Origin: Trichostrongylus colubriformis
Lineage: Eukaryota > Nematoda > Chromadorea > Rhabditida > Trichostrongylidae
Assembly: GCA_963978905.1 (NCBI GenBank)
Contig: OZ022259.1
Location: forward strand, 47,634,727-47,698,726
Reading direction: 5' to 3'
Length of the DNA stretch: 64,000 bases
Below are positions 45,098-57,535 of this stretch, piece after piece. The translations under genes and the position numbers were made by a program. Under the pieces are notes generated by a model. That model saw only the letters and a list, made by a program, of their open reading frames with translations. It had not been told where the DNA came from and did no database searches. Position 1 is the first letter of the stretch. The number at the start of each line of letters is the position of its first letter.

Positions 45098-45478
45098 TTG
45101 AAGAAGCAGAAAGAGCTAGGCGAAAACCTACACCTAAACACGACGACTCAAGAAACTTCATCGTCGTTTACAAAATTTCAGGGCGCAGATCCAGCTTCAG
45201 TAGCTTTTTCGACTAAACCGTTTCTGCTTCACTACAGAATCAGGCTCCTCGGTTCCCAGACAAGTAAATGCCATTCACGGTACACATACCGCAGAAGTGA
45301 AAAAAACAGGAAATTGAACGAAAATCACCTCTTTTTTAGGCTTTTTGAAGCTGCGGATCACGTTTTCATCCTCCCAGACAAGGCTAATTCCGAACGCGGT
45401 GGATTGGCTGGACCAGCAACCCATACGCGCTCCGTGCAAGTGGCAGCGACGCCACTAATCCTTGTATCACCTTCGTAA
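45098..45478 (+). CDS. Unassigned 126-residue ORF (weak)
   Basis: This frame has no recognisable domain. Its second half follows a good acceptor (TTTTTTAG at about 45,338) and reads FEAADHVFILPDKANSERGG to a stop, which might be a terminal exon. No partner exons were found and codon use is unremarkable, so it may be chance. Confidence 0.15.
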   Translation: MKKQKELGENLHLNTTTQETSSSFTKFQGADPASVAFSTKPFLLHYRIRLLGSQTSKCHSRYTYRRSEKNRKLNENHLFFRLFEAADHVFILPDKANSERGGLAGPATHTRSVQVAATPLILVSPS

Positions 45479-47382
45479 AACAAGGGATACAAACTCAAGA
45501 AGTTAACTGAGCAATTCGTTAATTCGCTGAGCAGCCAATCTTAATGAGAAATTCCTTTCAATGCTGCATTCATCATTGGATCACCCGGGGTGACGTTATT
45601 CTAAGGTCTTCAGCTGAATATCTTGGTGGGTAGGCATTGGGTAAAGCATACCCAAAATATTAGGGCTGATATGCCAGACCCTTAAACTACTTCAGGAATA
45701 ATTATAATCATTGACACCTTTAATAATCTACGTCAGCCACAATATTCGGAATTGCTACACGAAAATAAGCGGATTCAGTTACTCTTGAAGGCAATTATCT
45801 GAAAGCTAAATTTCAGAGAATAATCTACAAAGTGTACAAGAACAAAGAGTCTACGGAGCAGGTTAAGAGTCGGAAAAGGCATATTCTACTAGGAAAAGGT
45901 GGACCGATCGAATGAAAAAATCGTTGAGATGAAATATTGCATGCAAAACTAGGAAACAAGGATAAATTTGAGAAGCAAAAATTATTTGCGCTTATACGCA
46001 AGGCGTGGTCCCAATCGTGATCGTGCAGGTGGCCATCGAATGATTGGAGATCGCTTATTGATATTCTCCGATCACAAATACTTATTCAACTCATTTTTCT
46101 CATTAACTTTTTTCCTTCAGCCTTTTGCACCAAAAGTTAGATTCAAGTACTTTTTCAATGATGCTAGTTTACCATTCTGTTTATTCGAACTCTACGAAAA
46201 TAATGGACAAAGTACCCGCGATCCATCGATCCTTTTCCAACCTTTTTAAACGGAATCATGAAAATTTTGGGTTCAGCTATGGCCAATTTAGTGATTTACT
46301 GAAGTATGACTAATATTCAACTCATTGTTTCTATTATTTCATAAAAAATTTTTACTGGGTAACTGATCCTAAAACAATGGAGGCGGGGGGAGGGGGGGCT
46401 TGGTTGGCCGGCAAAGATCCAATAGAAAGACCGTGAAATGGGTTGGTTGCACTTTCGCTACTTTCGTTTTGAAAGAGCCTTTACCTGATCGATGGTAAAA
46501 GTGTACAGCTATTCACAACCGAAGCAGATTGGTCAGCACCTTCATGTGTGAACGTTGATGCTCTCATGCTATGCCGCGGTGCTGGCAGCGCCTGTTACGA
46601 TGCGCTCTATTCATAACATGTGAAACAATCGTGTTGCATGAGACACAACAATGCGTTCCAATCTGTTACTGTAAAAAAAAGTTTCCTTACGTTGTGTTCT
46701 TCTGCAACAGAGAAAGTTCGATTTATGTTCCAAAAACAGCCCGAATCCAGCAAGAATTGAGTCTACACTCAGTGAGAGGCGAGTAGAGAAGTAAATGAGC
46801 AGACTCCGTTTCCTAGCATGGTGTCAGTTTCTTTTGAAATATTTTTCTCGCGTTTGTTAAGTATTTATTCCACTGTCAATGGTAATAAAACGGAATAATT
46901 CCAACACATCCATGCACAGCCCCTAGAACTCTGTGAGAGGTTCTGTGGATGAACCAAATCCAAGAACTTATTTCGACATAAGTGGTCAACTTTTGCAAAT
47001 AATTCATTAAACACTTTCTCTCACCTCAGTTTTTTTTTGCAGCCGCAGGTCATTGGAAATAACATGCAATTTGAGAGATTCTTTATGCACATAGACCAGA
47101 CAACCAAGTCACTTCCAAAGTACATAGAACTTAGAATTTGAAACTAATTTTCAACAACCAATAACAGAACGACTTGAAAATTCAGGAAAATAATTCATAA
47201 CAATTCATAAATTCTGAAAAACATTGATAACTACGTAACAAGTTCTGTAGCACAGAAGCTGAGCTAATTTCCAAATAATTAAACCTAAAGATAAATCAGG
47301 AGGATAAAGATTTTGATAAGTAAATTAGGTACAATTTTGAGCAACTGATCGGAATCGTAATTACAAGAGCTGCAGTTTTCGC

Positions 47383-50300
47383 TTATATCTTAGCAGCCAA
47401 ACCGTCAAGGTTTATGTCTTCGTGTCCTAGTGGAGCAAAATATTGCTCTATGTGTGCGTCCGACACTTCTTCTAAAGTCGCAGGCTTCCATTGCGGATTT
47501 CTATCTTTGTCGATGAGGACTACAATATAGCAAGATTAGCGTATACAGAACTCGGAGATTGCAACTCTCCCGTTCTTCTTTCTAACTTTGAGTCAATATC
47601 ATAGTTCAATAAGTAAGGGCAGCACGTGTACATTCGATGCGCGGTTGCGAAGCAATCAGGCTTTTTGAGCGTGGTAATATCGCAATCTTCAATCACTTAC
47701 TTTTTCCGAAAATTCCAGGCTGTTATGATTGAGCATCGCACGAATGCATGCGCAGTTACCACGCATTGAGGTAATGAACGAATAACTCAATGGGAATTAG
47801 GCACTTGCATACTTCGTGCTCGCTGTCTACGCGAACGTACAAAAACATGGATGAGGGCCGATTGGTCGAATTTTCGCTTGCGCCGTCGCAATCGCGGCAC
47901 CGTTAGCAGACTTGCTGCGGACGGTTGGAATTCCGCTCAGTATGCAGTGGGCTGGTATCATAAGGGACCTTCAAAGATTGCAGGTTGGAAGCTTCAGAAG
48001 TTCTTATATATTGTGGTTGTTGCTGTTTCAACCTATAAAACTACAAACAACTCGCACTCGCCGCGCGAAAATTCGACCAAACCACCCCCACCCCCAAATG
48101 GGAAGAAGTGAAAGTACTCACTCGCTCTGCAGCCTTCATAGAAGTCATGATCTTCAAGGGATCGTTGTGTGAGGCGATACTCCATCGTGAAAACCTCAAA
48201 CATCATGCGGATCACTTTATTTCGGTGGTAAAAGTGGTCTCGTGAACATTGTACTCCTTCTAAGGCAGACATTGCGCAGTACTGAACTTCACATTACTCG
48301 AACAGAAACCAACCTTGCTGAAACTCATCTTGGCTCCTTTCTCGAGCTGCTTAAATGTGACCTTCATTGATGTCGGGCTCATCTTTGATAACGTTTTTAA
48401 CTGCTTCTGAGCCCACTCTGAACCGTCCTTTTTAAGATTCCCAAATATTTCTTCGACCGATCTGGAAGCATTTATCTTGCTTTCGTACCAAGGTACATAG
48501 ACTGTGAAAGTTGAAGGCATCACAAAAAAGAATACGGATAAAACATGGCAGTCCAGCTACGGAAACATTTCGAAAAAACATGAAATTCATAAGTCCTTAC
48601 GTGGCCTGAAATGCTGTGTTGATGGCTGGAAGATGTTCCTCTAGGCTGAACACCGGAACGTCTACGGGTTCGAACTCTCGTATCATGGCGTCTACGGACT
48701 TATGACTTACTGTTTCCAATGAGACCAGTTTTTCTTGTAATTCAGCAAGTTTTGAAGAAGGAACCTACAAGCACGTGAAAAATCACTACAGTATGAGAAA
48801 CCCAACCCAATTGGCGAGTGCGATATGGCAGTCTCACATAGTGGGTGGCTAGTCCGGCATGGAAAGCATCAGCGCCATGGAGTCGATAACCAGTCAATGC
48901 CAGATACAAGCCAAGATTGTTCTGAAATTAAGAGGATAAAATCTAGACCGTATAACTTTGGTAACCAGAACTTGGTGACTGTGCCAGACCTTCAGCCTTG
49001 AGAGAAAGTATGAGCCTCCAACGTCAGGGAAAAGTCCTAACGCTGTTTCTGGCATGGCCAACATAGTACGCTCGGTTGCAACCCGGTAACGACCATTTAC
49101 AGAGAGGCCGCAACCCTACAATAGAAATGAGCGAAGTAAAATAACGGAAAGGGAAAGGAGGGAGAAAGTATGAAAATAGGAGAGAAGACTCACTCCGCCC
49201 ATAACGATTCCGTCTATGAGAGCCACAAAAGTTTTCGAAAGGTTTCCTATGAGATGATTCAATTGATACTCCTCTCTGAAAAAAGCAAAATGTCAAGTCT
49301 TCAGATACTGTTCTAGCAAAGTTACACGGACAACAAGTCCAAAAAACTATTTGGCTTACTACGGCTACATCAGAAGTTTTCAACTAACCTAAAGAAATCC
49401 TTATGTATTGTAGAAGTTCCACCCGCTTTGGCCTCCTTTGCTGATTTTGTAACAGCTAAAACAAAAATTCAGAACTTGAATGTATGCTGGACTATTTCGG
49501 ATGTTTTATGACTGCGATTGCTTTGGTTCCATATCAAACGCCAGAAACGTCAACAGAGGACCGATCACTTCGCTGAGCGACTAGAATCATCTTTACCAGT
49601 TGTCCTTTTCTAAGAGACCCGACATACATAACAGGCATGCTCGCTAGATCTGCTAATCTCAATGCTCAGTATGCAGAAGTACTGAAAGCTATATCCACTC
49701 ACAAATCGTTTCTGTACGCTACATCTTACTAGTCAGAATAGATTGTAAGAGACTAGCTAGACACTAGACACATACAATTCAATATATTGCAGAGTGCAGA
49801 GTGGTGAAATCCTTACACAACAATCTTTGAAAATCACGATGGTAAATGAACTGAATAGAAAGACGCCGTCACACTTCGCGACTAAGCGATTTTGCGGCGT
49901 CGCATTTCGCAAGCGATCTACGAACTTGAGATCTTGTATTGCTGCAGCTTCACGTGCGGAGCCGCGGCACTGCAAAATCGCGAAGTCGGCCGGCGGCCTA
50001 AGTTATAAGGAATTCACAGCAAACATGACAACAAACCAACCCAAGACGTCTCCTCCAGCACAGAAGGCCTTTTCGCCAGAGCCTTTGAGTATAATTAAAT
50101 CCACGTCTCCGGCATCTTCCCATTCCTAAACAGGACACGTACATACAATTAGATCCGAACTACACACCGATATAAAATTGTACAGGTAAAGGAAAAAGTG
50201 CTCAATCGACATTCAGATTCAACTCCAGATATGAACACAGCGCTGGCGATACCGCGCTATGGTAGGGATGGTTTGCTCGCCTTTAACCACATAACACGCT

Positions 50301-50635
50301 CAGGCTTTTCCTCTTCAATGAATCATAATTTACTGTTGACCCACTATGATTTTCCCTTGCAGTACCCAACTTTCTTATTATCTCATATATGCGGATACCT
50401 CACGTTCGCACAGCAGAATCGTCAAGAAAAGCATTCATTGTTTCTAGACACAAAAGATTGCTGATACAAACAAAAAAAAATTCACGAAAATTCAAAGAGT
50501 TCCTACCCGAAATCGAGGATAAATTTCTCGGCACATACTGAGATTGAGTGCATTTAGCGCCTTCGGCCGATTCAACGTCAGAATCCGCTTTGTTCCTTGT
50601 TTTTCGACTATTATTTCAGATGGCGCGGTACTCAT
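47383..50635 (-). CDS. hach-1: 3-hydroxyisobutyryl-CoA hydrolase (HIBCH family)
   Basis: This crotonase-fold enzyme hydrolyses 3-hydroxyisobutyryl-CoA in valine breakdown and, in nematodes, 3-hydroxypropionyl-CoA in the propionate shunt, normally in mitochondria. Exons, 5' to 3': 50635-50507, 50125-50041, 49455-49389, 49275-49194, 49115-48990, 48921-48838, 48764-48601, 48479-48314, 48194-48122, 47519-47383. They join in phase to 370 residues plus TAA (human enzyme 386). The oxyanion-hole motif FCAGGD is at 64-69. [10 protein letters not shown] gives the catalytic Glu144 and Asp152. MSPTS and VFTMEYRL near the C-terminus are family landmarks. A second ATG lies two codons upstream (50,641), after an AG at 50,654, so a 5' exon with a targeting sequence may exist. 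Introns hold a family A MITE (intron 2) and a family E element (last intron). Exon 8 needs an unusual GAAAG acceptor. It is divergent from the kanadaptin gene. Confidence 0.96.
47855..48090. repeat. Inverted-repeat element, family E, copy 2 (hydrolase last intron)
   Basis: Left end GGTCGAATTTTCGC and right end GCGAAAATTCGACC are inverse copies. The left half matches the right half of 40,544-40,940 in inverted orientation. The 86-residue frames here are artefacts. Confidence 0.7.
49861..50000. repeat. Foldback MITE, family A, copy 4 (hydrolase intron 2)
   Basis: Ends GACGCCGTCACACTTCGCG and CGCGAAGTCGGCCGGCGGCC are recognisable family A termini. The right edge is about 40 nt from exon 2. Confidence 0.75.
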
Positions 50636-50641
50636 CGCCAT

Positions 50642-51948
50642 TTGGCACAAGTTCTGCAATGCAATTACTGGAATAATTCAAGTTTGGGTAGGAAAACGGA
50701 GACTATTGCCCAAAACGAGTAAATGCTATCACTTTGATACTACATTCATAGCGAAGGGTCGTTACGAAACAGTTCTGAGAACAGGGAGAAAATTTCTTGA
50801 TCAAAACCTTGCTCCGTTAACGTTATCGTGGAAATTCTAACCCCTAGTCTGACGAACGGACACCAGAAAAATTCAGTCGCTGCGTGTTCCATAGCCTAAA
50901 ACACCATATTTTACAGATAAGAAGGCAGACAACTGTCGATAACGCAAGCGCTCCCTCTGCCAGCGGACTGACGCCCAAATGATGACCTTAGCGGAATTGT
51001 AAGGAATGAAGGGATAGGGTGATGAAGGCATACATAAATACCTCTACAACAATGTACCGCCAAGAATGGGAGAGCATTAGCAACATTGAGAACCATGTAC
51101 AAGTAGCTTTACAAAGCCACGAATTTTGGTGAGTGAAAAATGGTTCACTGCGGGAGACAAAAGTTCCCAGACCGAAAGGGTCATGTATAAGTGCAGAAGT
51201 GAACTCATGACCATCATTCCTCTGTCCGGTTCCCTTCAAACAAGCTAGCAAAAGGGCACTCCTCTTCTAAAACCAATAAGAATTTTCCAAACGTGGCTTG
51301 AATGTTACAGAAGACCTTTCTAGTAGAAACAAAGGAAATGGACGCAAGGTCCGCAAATAGAAATATTTGTTTTACAAATGCTGCCAATAAGGGAAGCAGT
51401 GAAAGTCGAATGGGGTGTAATGACCTACCTGCAGATGCAGTCTGGGAAACCGCGCGAATATCGACGCAGGAAGCATCTGGAATAGATAATAGTCATTAAT
51501 TCCAATGAAATGTGAACCAACCAAAGTTGTATAATGAAATGAGGAGATTTTAACGGGCAGATAGATCGGAGATACCAGAATGATTATCGACGCCCATCAG
51601 TACAAACTGCGATGAAACCGCAACCGAACAAAGAACACCTACGAAACTGAATGCGAATGCAAAAAAAAACATAGAACAAAGGTCATCATACACCACGATT
51701 ACGTTTATTTGAAACTGGAATTCAAAGAATTCAAGTCTTTATTCTACGCCTTTAATGATATGTGCTGCAGTTGCGGATGGCACACTATGCGACGGCTACA
51801 AAAAGTTGCTCTTTCGAATTTGAACGAAGACCTGAAAAAAAAACAGATTCTTGCCAGAACCGTGAACTAATTAGTTGTAAGATTTTGGTGAGTTGTTTTT
51901 CTCAAACTTCAGGTTATTAACTTGAGACCTGTTGTTTGCCCGATTTAG
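50642..51948. other. Shared upstream region of two divergent genes (about 1.3 kb)
   Basis: It must hold the promoters of the hydrolase (leftward) and kanadaptin (rightward). The kanadaptin ATG directly follows CCCGATTTAG, which could be a splice or spliced-leader acceptor. I saw no repeat or other gene. Confidence 0.6.
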
Positions 51949-54900
51949 ATGATGGAGGCTGACTCCACGGTTCCGTTCAAAGCACCATCGCTTCCTATAC
52001 CAAAGGTGCACGTATCACTTGAGGACGATGCGCCAGTGATTAACGCCGAATTAGTGGATAAAACGGCGGCAGCTATCATGGTGAGATCTTCGTCGTTTAA
52101 TCCTGTTAGAAATCGGGGGTCAAATAACGACAGGGTAGGAGACGCAACTTTGCGTCGACGTAAAACTAATATCCCCTTCTCCCACATGAAAAAGCATCTG
52201 TAAAAGCATAGATTTCAACTGCTTTACCTTAAGCCTAGGGAGGGAAAGAAGCTTTGACGTCGGTGATAATTTTGCGTCTCTCCTCCCCCCCCCCGACTTT
52301 ATTTGGCCCGAAATCCGGTTGTCCTGCAAAGGTACTTGACCTTTCCGTCGTATTGAAGATTTGGGTGCAATGTGGATAGGGGAAGCTTTTTATACAAACT
52401 CGTTCTAATCCACATCAAAATAACATCAAAGCAAGCCAATGTGGAGAGGTGACGAGGTGCGAGGTGGCGAATGTGATGAGGTGCGGATCTCATCGAAGCC
52501 CAGCGTGAAGGAAGCGAAGGAGTGCTCTATGGCAGATGAGGCAATTTTTCTCCTTCACCTTCGCCATATTCATGTAGCACCAACCATCTCCAAATCGAAA
52601 TTCGTATAAATTTGACAGGACTCCATACGCTACTAGACCGGGGTTCCAAGTTTTCTGTAAATCAGTCACAATATAACTCTAAGAAGTACTTGTTTAGCCT
52701 GATGAAGGTCCACATTCTCCATGCGAATCCGAAGGAAAAATGTCAATTGTGCACCCTGAGCTTCATTATACACCTCCTCCGTGGGCTGCTGTACCCGAGC
52801 CTGGCCTAGGTTACAAGCTTGAGGTTTGTTTGGAATTTTGAAATAATGCAACAGTCATTTTTATTAGTGTAGTCTGGGTGGGAGCTGTCTTTTTTCACCC
52901 ATTAAATTAATTTTGTAGGTTGTGAAAAACGGAACCATCGTTGGTTGCTTTGATCTGGATATCAGGAAGCACAGCACCTTCATAGTAATTGGACGTTTAC
53001 CGAACTGTGATGTTGTACTTGGTGAGTAGTTGTCGGAACTACCCACTGCTCATTTAATTGTCAATTCATTTGAGATGGAAACGAAGACCAACAACGTGCC
53101 CAAAATCATATTTCTTTACTATAGCAACACCTAAAAAGGACAAAATGGGATGCTGAGACACTTTCTGCTCGATGAGGGGCATATGGTAGAAAAGCAAGTT
53201 CGATAATCGTACTCACCAACATGTTTTGACGCTGTAGAGAAATACGAGGGGATGTAATGTCGGAACAACTTTTAGCCTGGAATCCAACCTAGTCTATCAA
53301 GTCTTTCTCCTATGGTCGCCATTTATGAAGCTACCGATTGTTGTGGGAATTTTTGTCATTTCTTTAACGTCATCTTGGACCTTTTTATTTTTTTCTTCTA
53401 ATTTTGTAGTATAATCACATTACTGTAGCCGTTTCTAGATCACCCATCAATTTCCCGCTATCATTGTATTTTACAATACGGTGATGATCCAATGGATAGA
53501 AGCGGCAAAGGATGGCATATGTATGATATGGGTAGTACTCATGGCAGCAAGGCAAACAAGAAGAAAGTGCCCGCTAAGCAGTATATGCGTATTATGGTCG
53601 GATTTGTACTGCAGTTTGGAGGTTTTTTCTTAAACTTCGCATTTTTACTAGAGTATGTCGTCGCTTTTATGCTGTTCTGTGCGGTAAAATTAATTTATTC
53701 ACCTATTTCAAGGTAGCACACGGCTATTGTCATTGCTTGGACCATCGACAGACTGTGAAGCGGAATGGGAGTACTCACCTAATGAGATGAGGGAAAAAAT
53801 GCATAAAAAGGTTGTGCTATCTGCGTTGTTTAGTTTGATCATACTCATTTTCATTATATTCAGATATTGGAATCCAAGTTGGCAGCTGCAGCAAAGAGAG
53901 AGCTCGAAGAAGAAAAGGCGAAGGAAGCCGAGCCATCAGATGGTATCGACTGGGGCATGGGATTTGACGAAGACACCACGCCTGGTATAGAGGTGAGATT
54001 TTAGCTGCTTTTCGCATTCACTTTTGGCCTTCAGCTACGATTCTGAAAGCATTGTCGATTTGTTCGTTTATCGAGAATTTTAAGCTGTTTAGCTAGAGAT
54101 GGATGCTCATTTGATGGAGGATCGCGAACAGTATTATCAGGCGGATCCAAAGAAAGCACTCGCAAAATTTTTCGAACGTGAAGGCTTTGATATGAATTTC
54201 CAGTTGACGGAGCAAGGATCAGGGCATACACATAAGTGGTTGTGCACCATTGAGTGAGTAAACAAACTTTCAGTATCCCTTTTTGAGTTAAATGAAAGAT
54301 TTCTCTGAACCTCGCCACTATCAAATTCGTTTCTACACACTTGTCAGTAGAAAGTTGAATGCCTTCGACCAAAAGCTCGTTATAGTTAGAATCGCAACAG
54401 TGTAGGTCTCTTGGGAGCTTCTCCTAAAAATGGTACATGTTGCAGTTAAAGGTTCATGCAAGTAATAGGCTCAGTATGCGATGCCATTTGACAATACAAA
54501 TTTGTTCACTTTATAATAAACTATAGATCTGGAGGAATGTGGCGTTTCTCATCTTCTCGCCTTCCCTCTGCTCACACTATTCTGTCTCGTTCGACAACCA
54601 TATTCATTAGGACTAATCTATAGTTCATAGTGGCTTACGACTCAGCTAAAAGTGAATTTTCGCGCGAAAACTGCTTAGCTTCGCTGTCTTCGTTTCTTTG
54701 GACCAATAAATTGTGTAGCAGTAGAATTGCGACCGCTAGTCACCATTTTTCTGTGCTTCTTAGTGATACATAAGCGAGATGAAGAGAAGGCATCCAATCG
54801 TGAATAACGTTCTCCTTATTTCAGGCTCCCAATAGAAATCAATGGTGTTGATCGCACCTATACTGCACAGGCGATCGTTTCTACCTCGAAAAAGGACGCG

Positions 54901-57535
54901 CAAGTGCAGTGCGCTTTGGAAGCATGTAGAATTCTCGATAGCTACGGAGTCCTTAGGTACGATTATAACATCTCCATTCATTCGTTTAACACGTATTTTT
55001 CAGTTTTTGTCCAAGTTCTTATTTAGGTCTTCAAATTCGAAGGCCAGAATGAAGAGAAAGGAATTGGAAGAGAATGATTTTTATGATGAAGATGATGACG
55101 AATATCTCGACCGGACAGGTCAAATTGAAAGGCAAAGAGAAAAGCGCATGATGTGGGCCAAGGTGTGTCGGATATTCGTGTAGCGAAGTTTTTATTTATT
55201 TGTGGAACAAGTAGCATTACCGTGTATTTATTCAGAATAAATCAGGTGAAAAGACCGTGAAGAAGAGCACTTATGAATCGCTCTGCAAGGAACTCGAAGA
55301 AACACGGGAGAACATTGCCAAACTTAAGGAAAAGCTGGACGAAATACATGCGGTATTCTCCATCGTGGTTTTCCTTCATACAGCTTATTTTTATTTCCTC
55401 GCTTTAATGATTTTATTGCTGACATTAATAGGCCCACACTTCGACCAACACTGGGGATTCATTGGATGATTACTGCAGGCAGCTTAATGAGGGTCATGGA
55501 GTTGCACTTGACATGAAGGTCTGCAACGTTTTTTTCTGACAGCTTGAAGTTTTTGCTCGAATTCAGCTGAGAGTAACCAGTTTAGGCCAAAACTGAAACT
55601 TCTCAACTCCGACAGAAACTGGTCGCTCTCACACATGATGCTCAAAGACTAGAAAAACTAGTGAAAATTGCAAAACCAGTTGCACTTCCCGAACTAAAAG
55701 TGGCTGGTACTAACACTAGCGGTAAGGCCTCTCTTTCAAGTAATCACTGTTTTCTCGAAATTGTGATTGAGAGCGTTTCCTTTTTAGGTGTCGATAAACA
55801 AGCATTCTTAAGAAAAATGATGATGGTTGGTAGAAAGAAACCCACTGAGACCAAACCAGCTGCCGATGAGGGTACCAGCATGAAGGGTCCAGCTGGAATG
55901 CCGTCTTCTAGTGAAGTTTTCAAGCCAGAGGTGGAAGCTGATGATGAGGTATGTCCCGTCTGCGTTAAGGGGAGTAATTGCCATGCGTCTTTTTGAATAC
56001 TCATAGTTAGTTCTTTCATTTTTTATGGAGGCATTCTGTGTTCATAGATGGGAGGCCAGTCGCTGAATGGCCATTTGTGGGAGGGGTCCGGCAGGGTTTT
56101 GCCACACCCCGCTACTCTTCTCTACCGCTTTCCTAACAGTAATATCCAGCTCATGCCTACATTCCAGCAAACGTGGAATGTGCTTTTATCAAGCAAGGAA
56201 TGTGCTTTTATCAAGCTACCTTTCCCTATTCATGTTTTTCAGGTCGATGAACACGTTCCAATGCCTTCCACTGCTGCAGATGTGAAGAAGCAGCAGCTAG
56301 CAAGAGATGAAGGTATGGGTGCTACGATTTTTGGTGCAGTGAACCTACCGTAGGAATGTTCCTGGCGTTCTTGAGATTCGAAGAGTATTGGGCTACTCAC
56401 CGCTCATAGAATTGTCGAACTTCACTTGAAATGCATCTACCCCAAGCATGCTTTCGATTTGTGCTCTATGAAAAGTACGAATCCTCGGAAATTGGATGCT
56501 TCGATTCTTGCATCGGACTTCATCGTTATAAGCACAATGCTAGAGAGTAACTTCCGTGGGACGTTATGTTGATCTAGATATGGTAGTGTACCAGTGCTAT
56601 ATGATATGATGGAAGTTACCGTGTGACCGTCACCTTCCGATTACGTCTTCTATTGGAGAAACCATTTCAGAATCGGAATCAAAACGGTTGCTGGAAAGTA
56701 GTGCGACAAAGCAGCCATCTCCTGATGAAATGAGTGGAAAAATCGGCAATGAGCGAAGATCAGAGATACAGTCTTGTGAAGAAGGTGAGTGAAATGCTCT
56801 TTTAAGGTCAATCGACATTCTTTTATCTTGGTTGAGTGAAATTCGGGAACATACCCACCGTAAGACATTTTCAGAGGTGGAACTACAACCTGCGCCGGTT
56901 GCTTTTAGGACTGATGAACAAATTTCTGAAGAGATATCCAGCATAAGCTTTAAAAGTCCAGCTTCGGAGAAACAATCTTCTAATGAAGAAAAGGGTAAGC
57001 GTAAAGTGCTTCAATGTATGATCTGAGCAGTGAGGCTCTGTATGTCAATGGGTCATCAATCACTAGGTTTTCGGAATTGAGTCATAGGATTTCTAAAGCG
57101 ACGTTTTTCCAACTTGGAAAAAACAATGAGCTGTTCCAGTGGAGAATTCACCTCTCTTGTCCGATACCTTGGAAAAGTCTGCCCTCGGTGAGGAGAGCTC
57201 TGGCAGCGCTCAAAGGGCAGAAAAGCGATCTCTTTCTGGAGAAGGCGACACGAGTGAAACGACGAAGAAGAAGCGACGTGTTAGAGTGCGCGCGACCAGA
57301 ACTTCCGTAGATGCCAGTGATGCCTATGGAGCTGGGTGAGTAACCACGATACTTATTCAGCCTCATTTTTGTTCCATAAGTGTGGAATAGCGGTGGCGAT
57401 ACCGTTAACATTGTCTGCGCTTTTAAGATATTCTTTAGGGTCGACGATGATCGCTATGCCACCTGGCTCCCTCCTGATAATCAAAGTGGCGATGGAAAGA
57501 CTGCACTGAATGCTAAATTCGAAGGACGATATTGA
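51949..57535 (+). CDS. SLC4A1AP: Kanadaptin (SLC4A1-adaptor protein) orthologue
   Basis: Kanadaptin is a mainly nuclear FHA-domain protein first found as a binder of the kidney anion exchanger; its basic role is poorly known. Exons: 51949-52080, 52698-52823, 52919-53021, 53439-53621, 53713-53810, 53864-53992, 54093-54253, 54825-54956, 55027-55162, 55236-55352, 55432-55518, 55616-55721, 55788-55948, 56243-56312, 56671-56784, 56875-56994, 57140-57335, 57439-57535. All join in phase to 755 residues plus TGA (human 796). The FHA domain covers about 85-190 with GR (111-112), HPSISRYH (122-129) and GSTHG (152-156). A charged helix (about 217-237) and a double-stranded-RNA-binding-like segment (about 290-355) follow. 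An acidic patch (YDEDDDEYLD), a charged helix (about 401-440), a low-complexity acidic C-terminal half and a KKKRRVRVR nuclear-signal-like stretch come next. AATAAA lies at 57,868-57,873. Usp-46 follows on the same strand after 1.6 kb. Confidence 0.95.

Larger units (their letters stand above)
37157..47382. other. Intergenic stretch between myosin and hydrolase genes (about 10 kb)
   Basis: It holds an AT-rich degenerate tandem array (37,222-37,430), a second tandem (39,108-39,250), an inverted-repeat element (40,544-40,940), a family F MITE (about 41,670-42,026), a SINE (about 43,895-44,095), family A and B MITEs (44,335-44,495; 44,566-44,732) and an orphan exon (43,165-43,332). I recognised no complete gene. 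Confidence 0.7.
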
